From Gemmataceae bacterium (GTDB lineage Bacteria > Planctomycetota > Planctomycetia > Gemmatales > Gemmataceae): a DNA stretch of 6,894 nt. Within the stretch, counting starts at the first letter, position 1. Every line of letters begins with the position of its first letter. The DNA lies in contig JANWVS010000112.1 of the NCBI GenBank assembly GCA_025056835.1, forward strand, positions 1 to 6,894, read 5' to 3'. The position numbers and the translations under genes are program-made. Shown here in pieces: positions 1-5,524 of the stretch. The notes under the pieces were generated by a model that worked only from the letters and a program-made list of their open reading frames with translations, was not told where the DNA came from and made no database searches.

Positions 1-578
1 TGGATCAGGCCCACCGGCACCTTCAAAGCGGCGTGCAGGTCGCGGCCGAAAAAGTACGCCGTGCCCGAAAACTGTTGCAGAGTTTCCGGGTTGGCGTCGG
101 TCCACTTGGCCTTGATGTCGTCGATCGGCTGGGCTTGCGGGACGCGCGGCACCTGGAACAGCCGCAGCGTCTTCGTCGGGGGCGACTCCTTGGCAATCTT
201 CTGATCGGTCGGCCCGCAGCGGAAGATTTCCCATTGCATGTTCGACTGGCCGGAGCAGACCCAAACTTCGCCGACGTACACGTTCTCGTATTTCAACTCA
301 TTGGTGCCGGTGATCGTCATTGTCAAGGGGCCGCCGGCCGGTCCGGACGGCAGCGTCACCTTCCAGCGGCCGTGGTCGTCGGCCGTGGTCGTCGCGGTCT
401 TGCCGCGGAAGACGACCGTCACCTTTTCTCCTTTGTTGGCGGTACCCCAGAGGTTCACGTCCATCTGCTGTTGCAGCACCATGCCATCGGTACACAAGGC
501 GTGCGGCTTGACGTCGGCGCGAGCCGGCAGCGGCACCGCCCAGGTGAGTACAAGCAACCACGCGAAGCGGCGGTCCAT
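1..578 (-). CDS. Sialate O-acetylesterase-like SGNH hydrolase, exported (N-terminal part; runs off left edge)
   Basis: The first 192 codons are visible, read leftward from an ATG at 578-576. Residues 1-21 form a signal peptide (MDRR, hydrophobic FAWLLVLTWAVPLP, then an ARA cleavage site), so the enzyme should be exported. Residues about 22-100 look like the beta-rich N-terminal domain of this family, with the typical GMVLQQ segment at 32-37. The stretch VYVGEVWVCSGQSNM follows, with the nucleophile motif GQSNM at 110-114 (catalytic Ser112). This block is diagnostic of the sialate O-acetylesterase (9-O-acetylesterase) family. The catalytic His/Asp region lies beyond the window edge. Family members remove O-acetyl groups from sialic acids, and related enzymes deacetylate plant or algal polysaccharides; in planctomycetes the latter is a plausible alternative. 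An AGGAG ribosome site lies 7-8 bases upstream and supports the start. It is divergent from pyrD. Family assignment is firm; the substrate is unknown. Confidence 0.9.
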   Translation of the reverse strand, partial: MDRRFAWLLVLTWAVPLPARADVKPHALCTDGMVLQQQMDVNLWGTANKGEKVTVVFRGKTATTTADDHGRWKVTLPSGPAGGPLTMTITGTNELKYENVYVGEVWVCSGQSNMQWEIFRCGPTDQKIAKESPPTKTLRLFQVPRVPQAQPIDDIKAKWTDANPETLQQFSGTAYFFGRDLHAALKVPVGLI

Positions 579-585
579 GGTCGAG

Positions 586-591
586 TCTCCT
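586..591 (-). promoter_or_regulatory. Ribosome binding site of the sialate O-acetylesterase-like gene
   Basis: Read on the minus strand, AGGAGA sits 7 bases before the ATG at 578. It decides the start, because no other in-frame Met with such a site precedes the signal peptide. Confidence 0.7.
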
Positions 592-616
592 GTAGAGGGG
601 TGGGAGGCACGGGGAC

Positions 617-622
617 ATTGTA
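617..622 (-). promoter_or_regulatory. Possible -10 promoter box (TACAAT) for the esterase gene
   Basis: On the minus strand the sequence GCTACAAT ends 38 bases before the start codon. TACAAT differs from the consensus -10 TATAAT at one position. Short arms GACA (614-617) and TGTC (629-632) flank it as an inverted repeat. No TTGACA-like -35 is found at 16-18 bases. The same box recurs before other genes in this window, which is the main reason for listing it. The remainder of the divergent region (623-719) is GC-rich and holds only a 7-base direct repeat, CTCACCG, at 632-638 and 646-652. Confidence 0.4.
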
Positions 623-719
623 GCAGGTTGTCTCACCGGCGGCGGCTCACCGACCACGGGGGCGGCGGCCGGGCGGCGTGTTGGCCCGGTCCCGGACGGT
701 TCGACGGCCCCGGCGTCCC

Positions 720-725
720 TACAAC
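720..725 (+). promoter_or_regulatory. Weak -10-like box (TACAAC) directly before pyrD
   Basis: TACAAC ends 6 bases before the pyrD ATG at 732. If it works as a -10 element, transcription would start at or next to the ATG and give a leaderless mRNA. That would fit the absence of any Shine-Dalgarno sequence. A loose TTCGAC at 700-705 is the only -35-like match, and its 14-base spacing is short. Chance occurrence is possible. Confidence 0.25.
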
Positions 726-731
726 ATCCCC

Positions 732-1640
732 ATGCCGAACCTCGCCGTCTCCTTGGGCCGCCTCCGCTTGAAGAATCCGATCCTGGTAGCGTCGGGGACG
801 TTCGGTTACGCTCGCGAGATGGCCGGGCTGGTCGATTTCGCCAAGCTCGGCGGCATCATCCCCAAAACGGTCACGGCCCAGCCGCGCCTGGGCAATCCGC
901 CGCCGCGGACGGTCGAGACCCCGTGCGGGCTGCTCAACGCCATCGGCCTGGACAACGACGGCCTCGACCATTTCCTTACCCAGCACCTGCCGTATTTGAG
1001 GACTCTGCCGACCGCCATTATCGCCAATATCGCCGGCAAGACCATCGACGAGTTCGTGGCCATGGCCGAGCGAATCGGCCGGGAGCCGGGATTGGCCGGG
1101 CTGGAGTTGAACCTGTCGTGCCCCAACGTCGCCGGCGGCATCGACTTCGCCACGGATCCGGAGGTGACGCGGCGGGTGGTCGCGGGGGTACGCCGGGTCT
1201 GTCCCTTGCCGGTGATCGCCAAGCTGACCCCCAACGTCACGCGGATCGTGCCGATCGCCCAAGCCGCGGCCGACGGCGGGGCCGATGCCGTTTCCCTGGT
1301 GAACACGTTCGTCGGCATGGCCATCGACTGGCGGCGGCGCCGGCCGGTCCTCGGCAACGTCACCGGCGGTCTGTCCGGTCCGGCGATCAAGCCGCTGGCC
1401 CTGCACCTGGTCTGGCAGGTGGCCGCGAACGTCCGTGTGCCGGTCATCGGCATCGGCGGAATCGCCACGATCGACGACGTCATGGAATTCCTGGTCGCCG
1501 GGGCCACGGCGGTGCAGATCGGCACGGCCAATTTCTACAACCCCCAGGGAGCGGCCAACCTGGCGGAGCAAGTGGCCGCGGCCCTTGCCGCGCTCGGCGC
1601 CGCCAACGTCGCCGAGGTTGTCGGCTCCTTACGCACCTGA
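732..1640 (+). CDS. pyrD: Dihydroorotate dehydrogenase, class 1B catalytic subunit (PyrD/PyrDB)
   Basis: This 302-residue cytosolic flavoprotein oxidises dihydroorotate to orotate, the fourth step of de novo UMP synthesis. The length is normal for the class 1 family. The FMN TIM-barrel motifs appear in order: [17 protein letters not shown] (13-29), PKTVT with Lys45, NPPPR (55-59), the active-site loop NLSCPN with catalytic-base Cys130, FMN-contacting Lys164 in [13 protein letters not shown] (190-193), GGLSG (212-216), IGIGGI (239-244) and the phosphate-binding VQIGTANF (261-268). A cysteine rather than serine as base, and no N-terminal membrane segment, place it in class 1 rather than quinone-linked class 2. 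The GGLSG and IGTANF forms match the NAD-linked 1B type, which normally pairs with the iron-sulfur/FAD subunit PyrK; no pyrK is in the window. The ATG at 732 was chosen because family homology begins there. An upstream GTG at 678 would add 18 residues unlike the family. Confidence 0.95.
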   Translation: MPNLAVSLGRLRLKNPILVASGTFGYAREMAGLVDFAKLGGIIPKTVTAQPRLGNPPPRTVETPCGLLNAIGLDNDGLDHFLTQHLPYLRTLPTAIIANIAGKTIDEFVAMAERIGREPGLAGLELNLSCPNVAGGIDFATDPEVTRRVVAGVRRVCPLPVIAKLTPNVTRIVPIAQAAADGGADAVSLVNTFVGMAIDWRRRRPVLGNVTGGLSGPAIKPLALHLVWQVAANVRVPVIGIGGIATIDDVMEFLVAGATAVQIGTANFYNPQGAANLAEQVAAALAALGAANVAEVVGSLRT

Positions 1641-1644
1641 CGAA

Positions 1645-1666
1645 GCGCGGCGTCGCTTGGCCGCGC
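1645..1666 (+). terminator. GC-rich stem-loop just after pyrD, possible terminator without T-tract
   Basis: A perfect 7-base-pair stem, GCGCGGC (1645-1651) with GCCGCGC (1660-1666), encloses an 8-base loop. It begins four bases after the pyrD stop codon. No run of T follows, so it is not a canonical intrinsic terminator. It may be a T-less terminator or an mRNA 3'-end stabiliser. Confidence 0.4.
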
Positions 1667-1705
1667 CAGGGCGGACATCTCCTGGATTTTCCCGCGTCGA
1701 TTCGC

Positions 1706-1711
1706 TACCAT
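1706..1711 (+). promoter_or_regulatory. Possible -10 promoter box (TACCAT) for the DUF362 gene
   Basis: CGCTACCAT lies in the gap after pyrD, 33 bases before the ATG at 1745. It resembles the GCTACAAT box upstream of other genes here with one change. It is centred in a short inverted repeat, TTCG (1701-1704) and CGAA (1712-1715). The best -35 candidate, TGGATT at 1683-1688 with 17-base spacing, matches TTGACA at only three positions. Confidence 0.35.
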
Positions 1712-1744
1712 CGAAATAAGCCCCCGAAGACGAGGATTGTAGTG

Positions 1745-3193
1745 ATGCGTCGTGAGACAGGCTTGGGCGGCGTGACGCGGCGCGGCTTCTTGCTGGGCGC
1801 CGGCGCCGGGCTGGCTGTCGGCGGGCCGCTGGGCTGGCTGGGCCTGCGCGGCTGGCAAGCGCTGGGACCGTTCACCGGCCGGACGAGCGAGCAACCGCAA
1901 GCTCCGTTGGGGATGCCGGGGCCGTTTCCCGGTCGCGTGGTGGAAACGCGCCATCCGGCGGTGATCGACCCGGCCGACCGCATCGATCCCGCGATCGTGC
2001 GGCGGATGATGGACCGCGGCATGTGTGCCCTGACGGGGTCCGACGACGTTCGCATGGCCTGGCGACGCTTTTTCGAACCGGGCGACGTGGTGGGCATCAA
2101 GGTCAATCCGGTCGGTCGGGCGCCGCTGCCGGGCGAAGGGGGCCGGCTTGCCGGGGCCCGCGGGGTCATTTCGTCGCCGGCGGTGATCGTGGAAATCGTG
2201 CGGGCCTTGCTCGACCATTGCGGCTTGCGCCGCCGCGACATCATTGTCTTCGAGCGCTATGCCAACGAATTCCGCGATGCCGGCTACGCCCGGCTCATGA
2301 CCTGCCGCGACCTCGACGGTTGCCGCTGGTATGCTTCGGCCTGGGGCTACGACGACGCCCAGCTGGCCATCGACGGGCAGCACAGCCGTTACGGCCGCGA
2401 TCCCCACGTCGTCGGCTACGACCCCGATCAATTTGTGACCATGGGGTTCGCGGCGCCGGAACACACGCCCCGCGACGCCGACGGGCGCCGCCGCTTTCAC
2501 CCCCGCGACGACCGCATCCAACGCTCGCACCTGTCGATCATCGTGTCGCGGCTGTGCAACAAGATCATCACGGTTCCGAATCTCAAGGACCACAAGTCGG
2601 CCGGCATCACGATCGCCCTGAAGAACATGTCGCACGGGATGAACAACAACGTGGCCCGGAGCCACATCGCCGGCCTGTACCGCCTCGGCGGCAGCATGAG
2701 CGGGCCGAATCAGTGCAACACCTTTATCCCGACCGCGGTCAACCAAACGCCCTTGCGGCACAAGGCGGTGTTGCACATTTGCGACGGCATCATCGGCGTC
2801 TACGAGGGCGGCCCCGGCTGCTGGAACCCCACCTGGGGAACCTGGCAGCGCAAGTCGCTCTTCTTCGCGACCGATCCGGTGGCCCTCGACCACGTCGGCT
2901 GGGACATCATCGACGCCAAGCGGGCCGAGTTGGGCTGGGCGCCGGTCGGGCACATGGGCCTGGTGCAGCAAGGGCCGCAACTGCGGGGCACGCCGGGCAT
3001 GGCCGCGATGACGGTCGGGTGTCAATCATCGGCCGCCGCGGCGGCCGTCGTGCTCGACCATCAGGGCCGCGCCCGCTGGCTCAGCGAGCCGTTTGACCGC
3101 CGACAGCCCGAGCACGTGGCCCTGGCGGGGCTGGTGGGCCTGGGCGTCTTCGACGCCGCCCAGATCGAACACCGGGTCATCGAACTGCGCTGA
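1745..3193 (+). CDS. DUF362 domain-containing protein with twin-arginine (Tat) leader
   Basis: This 482-residue protein has an N-terminal Tat-like leader: TRRGFLLGAG at 11-20, then a hydrophobic Gly/Ala/Leu stretch to about residue 42. No clear AxA cleavage site follows, so the leader may remain as a membrane anchor. The rest is DUF362-like. VVGIKVNPVG (115-124) and SSPAVIVEIVRALL (143-156) come first, followed by RDIIVFE (164-170). The family core IITVPNLKDHKSAGITIALKNM (274-295) comes next, then ICDGIIGVYEGGP (345-357) and FFATDPVALDHVGWDIID (373-390). Biochemical function of DUF362 is not established. Some relatives carry ferredoxin domains, but the nine cysteines here are scattered and form no iron-sulfur motif. 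Tat export would suggest folding or cofactor loading before transport, which is inference. The ATG at 1745 is preceded by GAGGA at 1732-1736; a GTG one codon upstream (1742) is also possible. The CoxG-like gene starts 44 bases downstream. Confidence 0.85.
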   Translation: MRRETGLGGVTRRGFLLGAGAGLAVGGPLGWLGLRGWQALGPFTGRTSEQPQAPLGMPGPFPGRVVETRHPAVIDPADRIDPAIVRRMMDRGMCALTGSDDVRMAWRRFFEPGDVVGIKVNPVGRAPLPGEGGRLAGARGVISSPAVIVEIVRALLDHCGLRRRDIIVFERYANEFRDAGYARLMTCRDLDGCRWYASAWGYDDAQLAIDGQHSRYGRDPHVVGYDPDQFVTMGFAAPEHTPRDADGRRRFHPRDDRIQRSHLSIIVSRLCNKIITVPNLKDHKSAGITIALKNMSHGMNNNVARSHIAGLYRLGGSMSGPNQCNTFIPTAVNQTPLRHKAVLHICDGIIGVYEGGPGCWNPTWGTWQRKSLFFATDPVALDHVGWDIIDAKRAELGWAPVGHMGLVQQGPQLRGTPGMAAMTVGCQSSAAAAAVVLDHQGRARWLSEPFDRRQPEHVALAGLVGLGVFDAAQIEHRVIELR

Positions 3194-3223
3194 AGGGCGG
3201 CGCCCGCGGTCGACAACAAGCCA

Positions 3224-3229
3224 AGGGAG
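3224..3229 (+). promoter_or_regulatory. Ribosome binding site selecting the GTG start of the CoxG-like gene
   Basis: AGGGAG lies 8 bases before the GTG at 3238. The gene has no ATG near its 5' end, so this site decides the start. A second GTG follows directly at 3241 but is one codon further from the site. Confidence 0.6.
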
Positions 3230-3237
3230 ATTGCGGC

Positions 3238-3684
3238 GTGGTGCTGCGATTCGACGGAGAACGAACCTTGCCCCTGCCGCCGGCGCAGCTGTGGCCCCGG
3301 CTGCGCGATGCGGCGTTCCTGGTGCGCTGCATTCCCGAAGCGGAAGTTCTCGGACAACCGACGCGCGATCAGGCCCAGTGTCGCGTGCGCCCCGGTTTCT
3401 CGTTCGTCCGCGGCCACCTGGACGTGACCGTGACTGTCCTGGACAGCGCGGAACCGGCGTCGGTCCGGTTTTCGCTCTTCAGCAAAGGGGTGGGCAGCAG
3501 CGCCGAGGTGGAAGCGGCGCTGACGCTGCTGGACCACGACGGCCGCACCCGCGTCTGCTGGACCGCCGCGATCAAAAGCTTGGGCGGGCTTCTGAAGCTG
3601 ACGCCCAGCGGCCTGATTCGCGGGGCCGCCCAGAAGGTGATCGACGACATCTGGCACGGCGTCGAAGCGCGCCTGGCGACGTAG
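3238..3684 (+). CDS. CoxG-like SRPBCC (START-fold) family protein
   Basis: This is a 148-residue protein with no signal peptide, so probably cytoplasmic. It fits the CoxG (carbon monoxide dehydrogenase subunit G) branch of the SRPBCC helix-grip superfamily. It opens with a beta strand and LPLPPAQLWPRLRD (11-24). Next come the family hallmark CIPEAE (31-36, usually CIPGxE) and the strands around VRGHLDVTVTVLD (57-69). GVGSSAEVEAALTLL (84-98) precedes a long C-terminal helix, GLIRGAAQKVIDDIWHGVEA (125-144). Length is typical. In CO-dehydrogenase clusters CoxG helps bring the molybdenum enzyme to the membrane, but many homologues have no such enzyme nearby and their role is unknown. No coxMSL genes are present here. 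It starts 44 bases after the DUF362 stop with its own ribosome site and no promoter-like box, so the two are likely co-transcribed. The GTG start is supported by AGGGAG. Confidence 0.8.
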   Translation: MVLRFDGERTLPLPPAQLWPRLRDAAFLVRCIPEAEVLGQPTRDQAQCRVRPGFSFVRGHLDVTVTVLDSAEPASVRFSLFSKGVGSSAEVEAALTLLDHDGRTRVCWTAAIKSLGGLLKLTPSGLIRGAAQKVIDDIWHGVEARLAT

Positions 3685-3704
3685 GGTGATTCTTTCGGAG
3701 GAAA

Positions 3705-3736
3705 CAACCCTGCGGCCCGTGCGGGGCCTGGGGTTG
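3705..3736 (+). terminator. Two-part stem-loop after the CoxG-like gene, probable transcription end
   Basis: The outer stem CAACCC (3705-3710) pairs with GGGTTG (3731-3736). An inner stem GGCCC (3714-3718) pairs with GGGCC (3724-3728). They are separated by a small internal loop (TGC/TG) and capped by a 5-base loop. That gives eleven pairs in 32 bases, starting 21 bases after the stop codon. No T-run follows. Position between two same-strand transcription units favours a terminator, but a structured leader element of the next gene is possible. A second weaker hairpin, GGTGC (3741-3745) with GCGCC (3757-3761), follows it, overlapping a 7-base direct repeat GCGGTGC (3739-3745, 3749-3755). Confidence 0.45.
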
Positions 3737-3794
3737 GAGCGGTGCGCCGCGGTGCAGCGCCGGGCGAGTGGTCCTTGGTTGGGATGAGACTTCG

Positions 3795-5420
3795 ATGAGA
3801 CGCTGGATTGCGAGCACCTTGGTTATCGTTATCGTTGCGCCTGCCGCGGCCGCCGCCGCCCAGCCGCCCGCCCCGACCTATTGGCAGGACATTCGCCCGG
3901 TGTTCCGCAAGCATTGCACGGTTTGCCATAGCGCCCGGAACGTCGCCGAGCTTGACCTGTCCGGCGGCTTGGCGCTGGACAGCTATGCGGCGACGATGAA
4001 AGGTTCGCGGCAAGCGGTGGTGCGCTCCGGCCCGGCGGAGGACAGTCTGCTCTTCCGGCTGCTCGTGACCGACAACGTCAAGCGGCGCATGCCGCTCGAT
4101 GCGCCGCCCCTGCCGAAGGAAACGATCGACCTGATTCGCCGCTGGATCGAGGCTGGGGCCAAGGAAGGAGAGCGAATCGAGGCAGCGGTCGAGCCGACGG
4201 CAACGGCGACGTCGGCCCCGGCGCGGAAGTTGGACGTGGTGTTTCCAACCGCCGCGGTCCCCCCGGCTGAGTTGCTCGGCAAGACGCCGCCCGGCAAGCT
4301 CGAGGTGGTGCTGAAAATTGGTCCGCTGGCCCCGGTCGCCGCCGTCGCTTTCAGTCCCGAGGGGCGGCTGCTGGCCGCGGGCAGTTATGGGCAAGTTGCG
4401 ATCTGGGACCTCGAAGTCGGCCGGCCGGTGCGGCTGCTGCGGAACGTCCTGGGCGCGGTCCACGACGTGAAATTCAGTCCCGATGGGAAGACGTTGGCCG
4501 TCGCAGGGGGACAACCGGCGGGCAAGGGTGAAGTCCGCCTTTTCTCGCCGGACGACGGGAAGTTGCGCGGCGTCTTGCGGGGCCACGACGACGTGGTCTT
4601 CGCCGCGGCGTTCAGTCCCGACGGGGCCCGGCTCGCGACCGCCAGCTTCGACCACACCCTCGCCCTGTGGCACGTCGCGGACTTGACGAAGATCAGGGAC
4701 TTCAAGGTCCACTCCGATTTCGTCTACGCCATCGCTTTCGCGCCCGACGGCAAGCACGTCGTCTCCGCCAGCAAGGACCGCACGGTGCAGATGACCGAGC
4801 TGGCGACGGGTAAGTCGATTTTCACCTTCAGCGGCATGGAACAAGACGTCCTGGCGGTGGCGATCAGTCCGGACGGCAAAAGCGTCGTCTCCTCGGGCTT
4901 CGAGGCGGGAATCTATTGGTGGAACCCGCAGACCGGCGAGCGCGTTCGCGTGCAAGGCGGCCACGGGGTGGCCGTCCACGAGTTGGTCTTCAGCAAAGAC
5001 GGCAAGAAGCTGGTCTCCGCGGGGGCCGACCGCACCGTGCGCACCTGGGACGGCGCCAGCGGCGCCCCGGGAAAAGTGATGAACGTCGGCTCGGTCGCCT
5101 ACGCTGCCGCGATCAGTCCCAACCACAAGCTGATCGCCGTCGGCTGCTTCGACGGCGCCGCCCGCGTGTTCGACGAGGCGAGCGGCCGACTGCTGGCCAC
5201 CCTGGTCGCCTTGCCCGGCAGCGGCGACGCCGTCGACTGGTTGGCCGTCACTCCCGAAGGCCACGCCACGGCCAGCGACGCGCTGGTCTCGCTGTCGCGG
5301 CTCCGGGTCGGCGGGCGGGAAGTGGCCGGTCCGGCGCTGTGGCCGGCGCTGCGGAGCGGCGCGGCCGTGGCGCGGGCGCTGCGGGGCGAGAGCGTCGAAG
5401 CCGTGAAGTTCGCCAAGTGA
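3795..5420 (+). CDS. Exported c-type cytochrome domain fused to a WD40 beta-propeller
   Basis: This is a 541-residue protein. Residues 1-22 are a signal peptide (MRRW, a hydrophobic core, then an alanine run). The cytochrome domain (about 27-125) has the heme site CTVCH (Cys41, Cys44, His45) after YWQDIRPVFRKHC. Met99 in RRMP is the likely sixth heme ligand, and IDLIRRWIEAGA closes the domain. This is the short planctomycete-type cytochrome domain. An Ala/Thr-rich linker (128-147) leads to seven WD40-type repeats, marked by FSPDG-like turns near 186, 227, 273, 315, 357, 399 and 440 and by WD or related dipeptides. A closing segment WLAVTPEGHATASD (482-495) is typical of such proteins. A periplasmic electron-transfer or redox-scaffold role is inferred; no catalytic domain accompanies it. 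The ATG at 3795 gives a clean signal peptide. A GTG at 3768 would add nine charged and polar residues. No Shine-Dalgarno sequence or TACAAT box is evident. Confidence 0.88.
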   Translation: MRRWIASTLVIVIVAPAAAAAAQPPAPTYWQDIRPVFRKHCTVCHSARNVAELDLSGGLALDSYAATMKGSRQAVVRSGPAEDSLLFRLLVTDNVKRRMPLDAPPLPKETIDLIRRWIEAGAKEGERIEAAVEPTATATSAPARKLDVVFPTAAVPPAELLGKTPPGKLEVVLKIGPLAPVAAVAFSPEGRLLAAGSYGQVAIWDLEVGRPVRLLRNVLGAVHDVKFSPDGKTLAVAGGQPAGKGEVRLFSPDDGKLRGVLRGHDDVVFAAAFSPDGARLATASFDHTLALWHVADLTKIRDFKVHSDFVYAIAFAPDGKHVVSASKDRTVQMTELATGKSIFTFSGMEQDVLAVAISPDGKSVVSSGFEAGIYWWNPQTGERVRVQGGHGVAVHELVFSKDGKKLVSAGADRTVRTWDGASGAPGKVMNVGSVAYAAAISPNHKLIAVGCFDGAARVFDEASGRLLATLVALPGSGDAVDWLAVTPEGHATASDALVSLSRLRVGGREVAGPALWPALRSGAAVARALRGESVEAVKFAK

Positions 5421-5427
5421 CTTGGCG
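5411..5427 (+). terminator. Perfect stem-loop with the stop codon as its loop
   Basis: CGCCAAG (5411-5417) and CTTGGCG (5421-5427) are exact reverse complements. They enclose only TGA, the stop codon of the cytochrome-WD40 gene. T5410 and G5428 could add a wobble pair. No T-run follows, so a role as terminator is uncertain; it could act at translation termination or mRNA stability. Confidence 0.4.
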
Positions 5428-5471
5428 GTGTCGGTCGGCCTGCGCCGCTACCCCCGCGCCGTTCGGAACCG

Positions 5472-5477
5472 TACAAT
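5472..5477 (+). promoter_or_regulatory. Possible -10 promoter box (TACAAT) for the thioredoxin-NHL gene
   Basis: TACAAT lies 47 bases before the ATG at 5525 and differs from TATAAT at one position. It sits within an outer inverted repeat, GAACCG (5466-5471) with CGGTTC (5489-5494), and a smaller one, TACA (5472-5475) with TGTA (5480-5483), so a repressor could bind over it. No -35 consensus is seen upstream, where the sequence is C-rich. Confidence 0.4.
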
Positions 5478-5511
5478 ACTGTAACCCCCGGTTCGCCCCG
5501 GCGTCTTCGTG

Positions 5512-5517
5512 AAGGAG
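5512..5517 (+). promoter_or_regulatory. Ribosome binding site of the thioredoxin-NHL gene
   Basis: AAGGAG is 7 bases before the ATG at 5525, a near-ideal Shine-Dalgarno sequence and spacing. It fixes the start codon. Confidence 0.75.
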
Positions 5518-5524
5518 AATCGGC

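Noticed and set aside
678..731. Eighteen-codon N-terminal extension of pyrD from a GTG at 678
   Set aside because: The added residues are Arg/Pro-rich and unlike class 1 enzymes, whose homology begins at the ATG at 732; no ribosome site supports 678.
33..771. Plus-strand open frames of 196 and 177 codons within and beyond the esterase region
   Set aside because: The minus strand encodes a signal peptide and the GQSNM motif of the esterase; the plus frames lack any domain and one runs into the start of pyrD.
633..1571. Minus-strand open frame of 312 codons opposite pyrD
   Set aside because: It is a shadow of pyrD, whose plus-strand active-site motifs are complete.
923..1744. Open frame extending the DUF362 gene upstream for 274 codons across pyrD
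   Set aside because: It overlaps pyrD in another frame, is rich in Arg/Gly without family motifs, and the Tat leader with a ribosome site at 1732-1736 marks the real start at 1745.
1535..3025. Minus-strand open frame of 496 codons opposite the DUF362 gene
   Set aside because: It is antisense to a well-supported gene, with biased composition (Arg, Ala, Val, His) and no motif; typical of mirror frames in GC-rich DNA.
3090..3689. Overlapping open frames of 198 codons on both strands near the DUF362/CoxG junction
   Set aside because: They overlap the DUF362 C-terminus and the CoxG-like gene out of frame, with Arg/Pro/Gly-rich composition and no motif.
3369..5264. Minus-strand open frame of 631 codons opposite the CoxG-like and cytochrome-WD40 genes
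   Set aside because: It is a high-GC shadow. It has low-complexity Arg/Gly/Asp/His composition and no recognisable domain, and the plus strand carries clear conserved motifs throughout.
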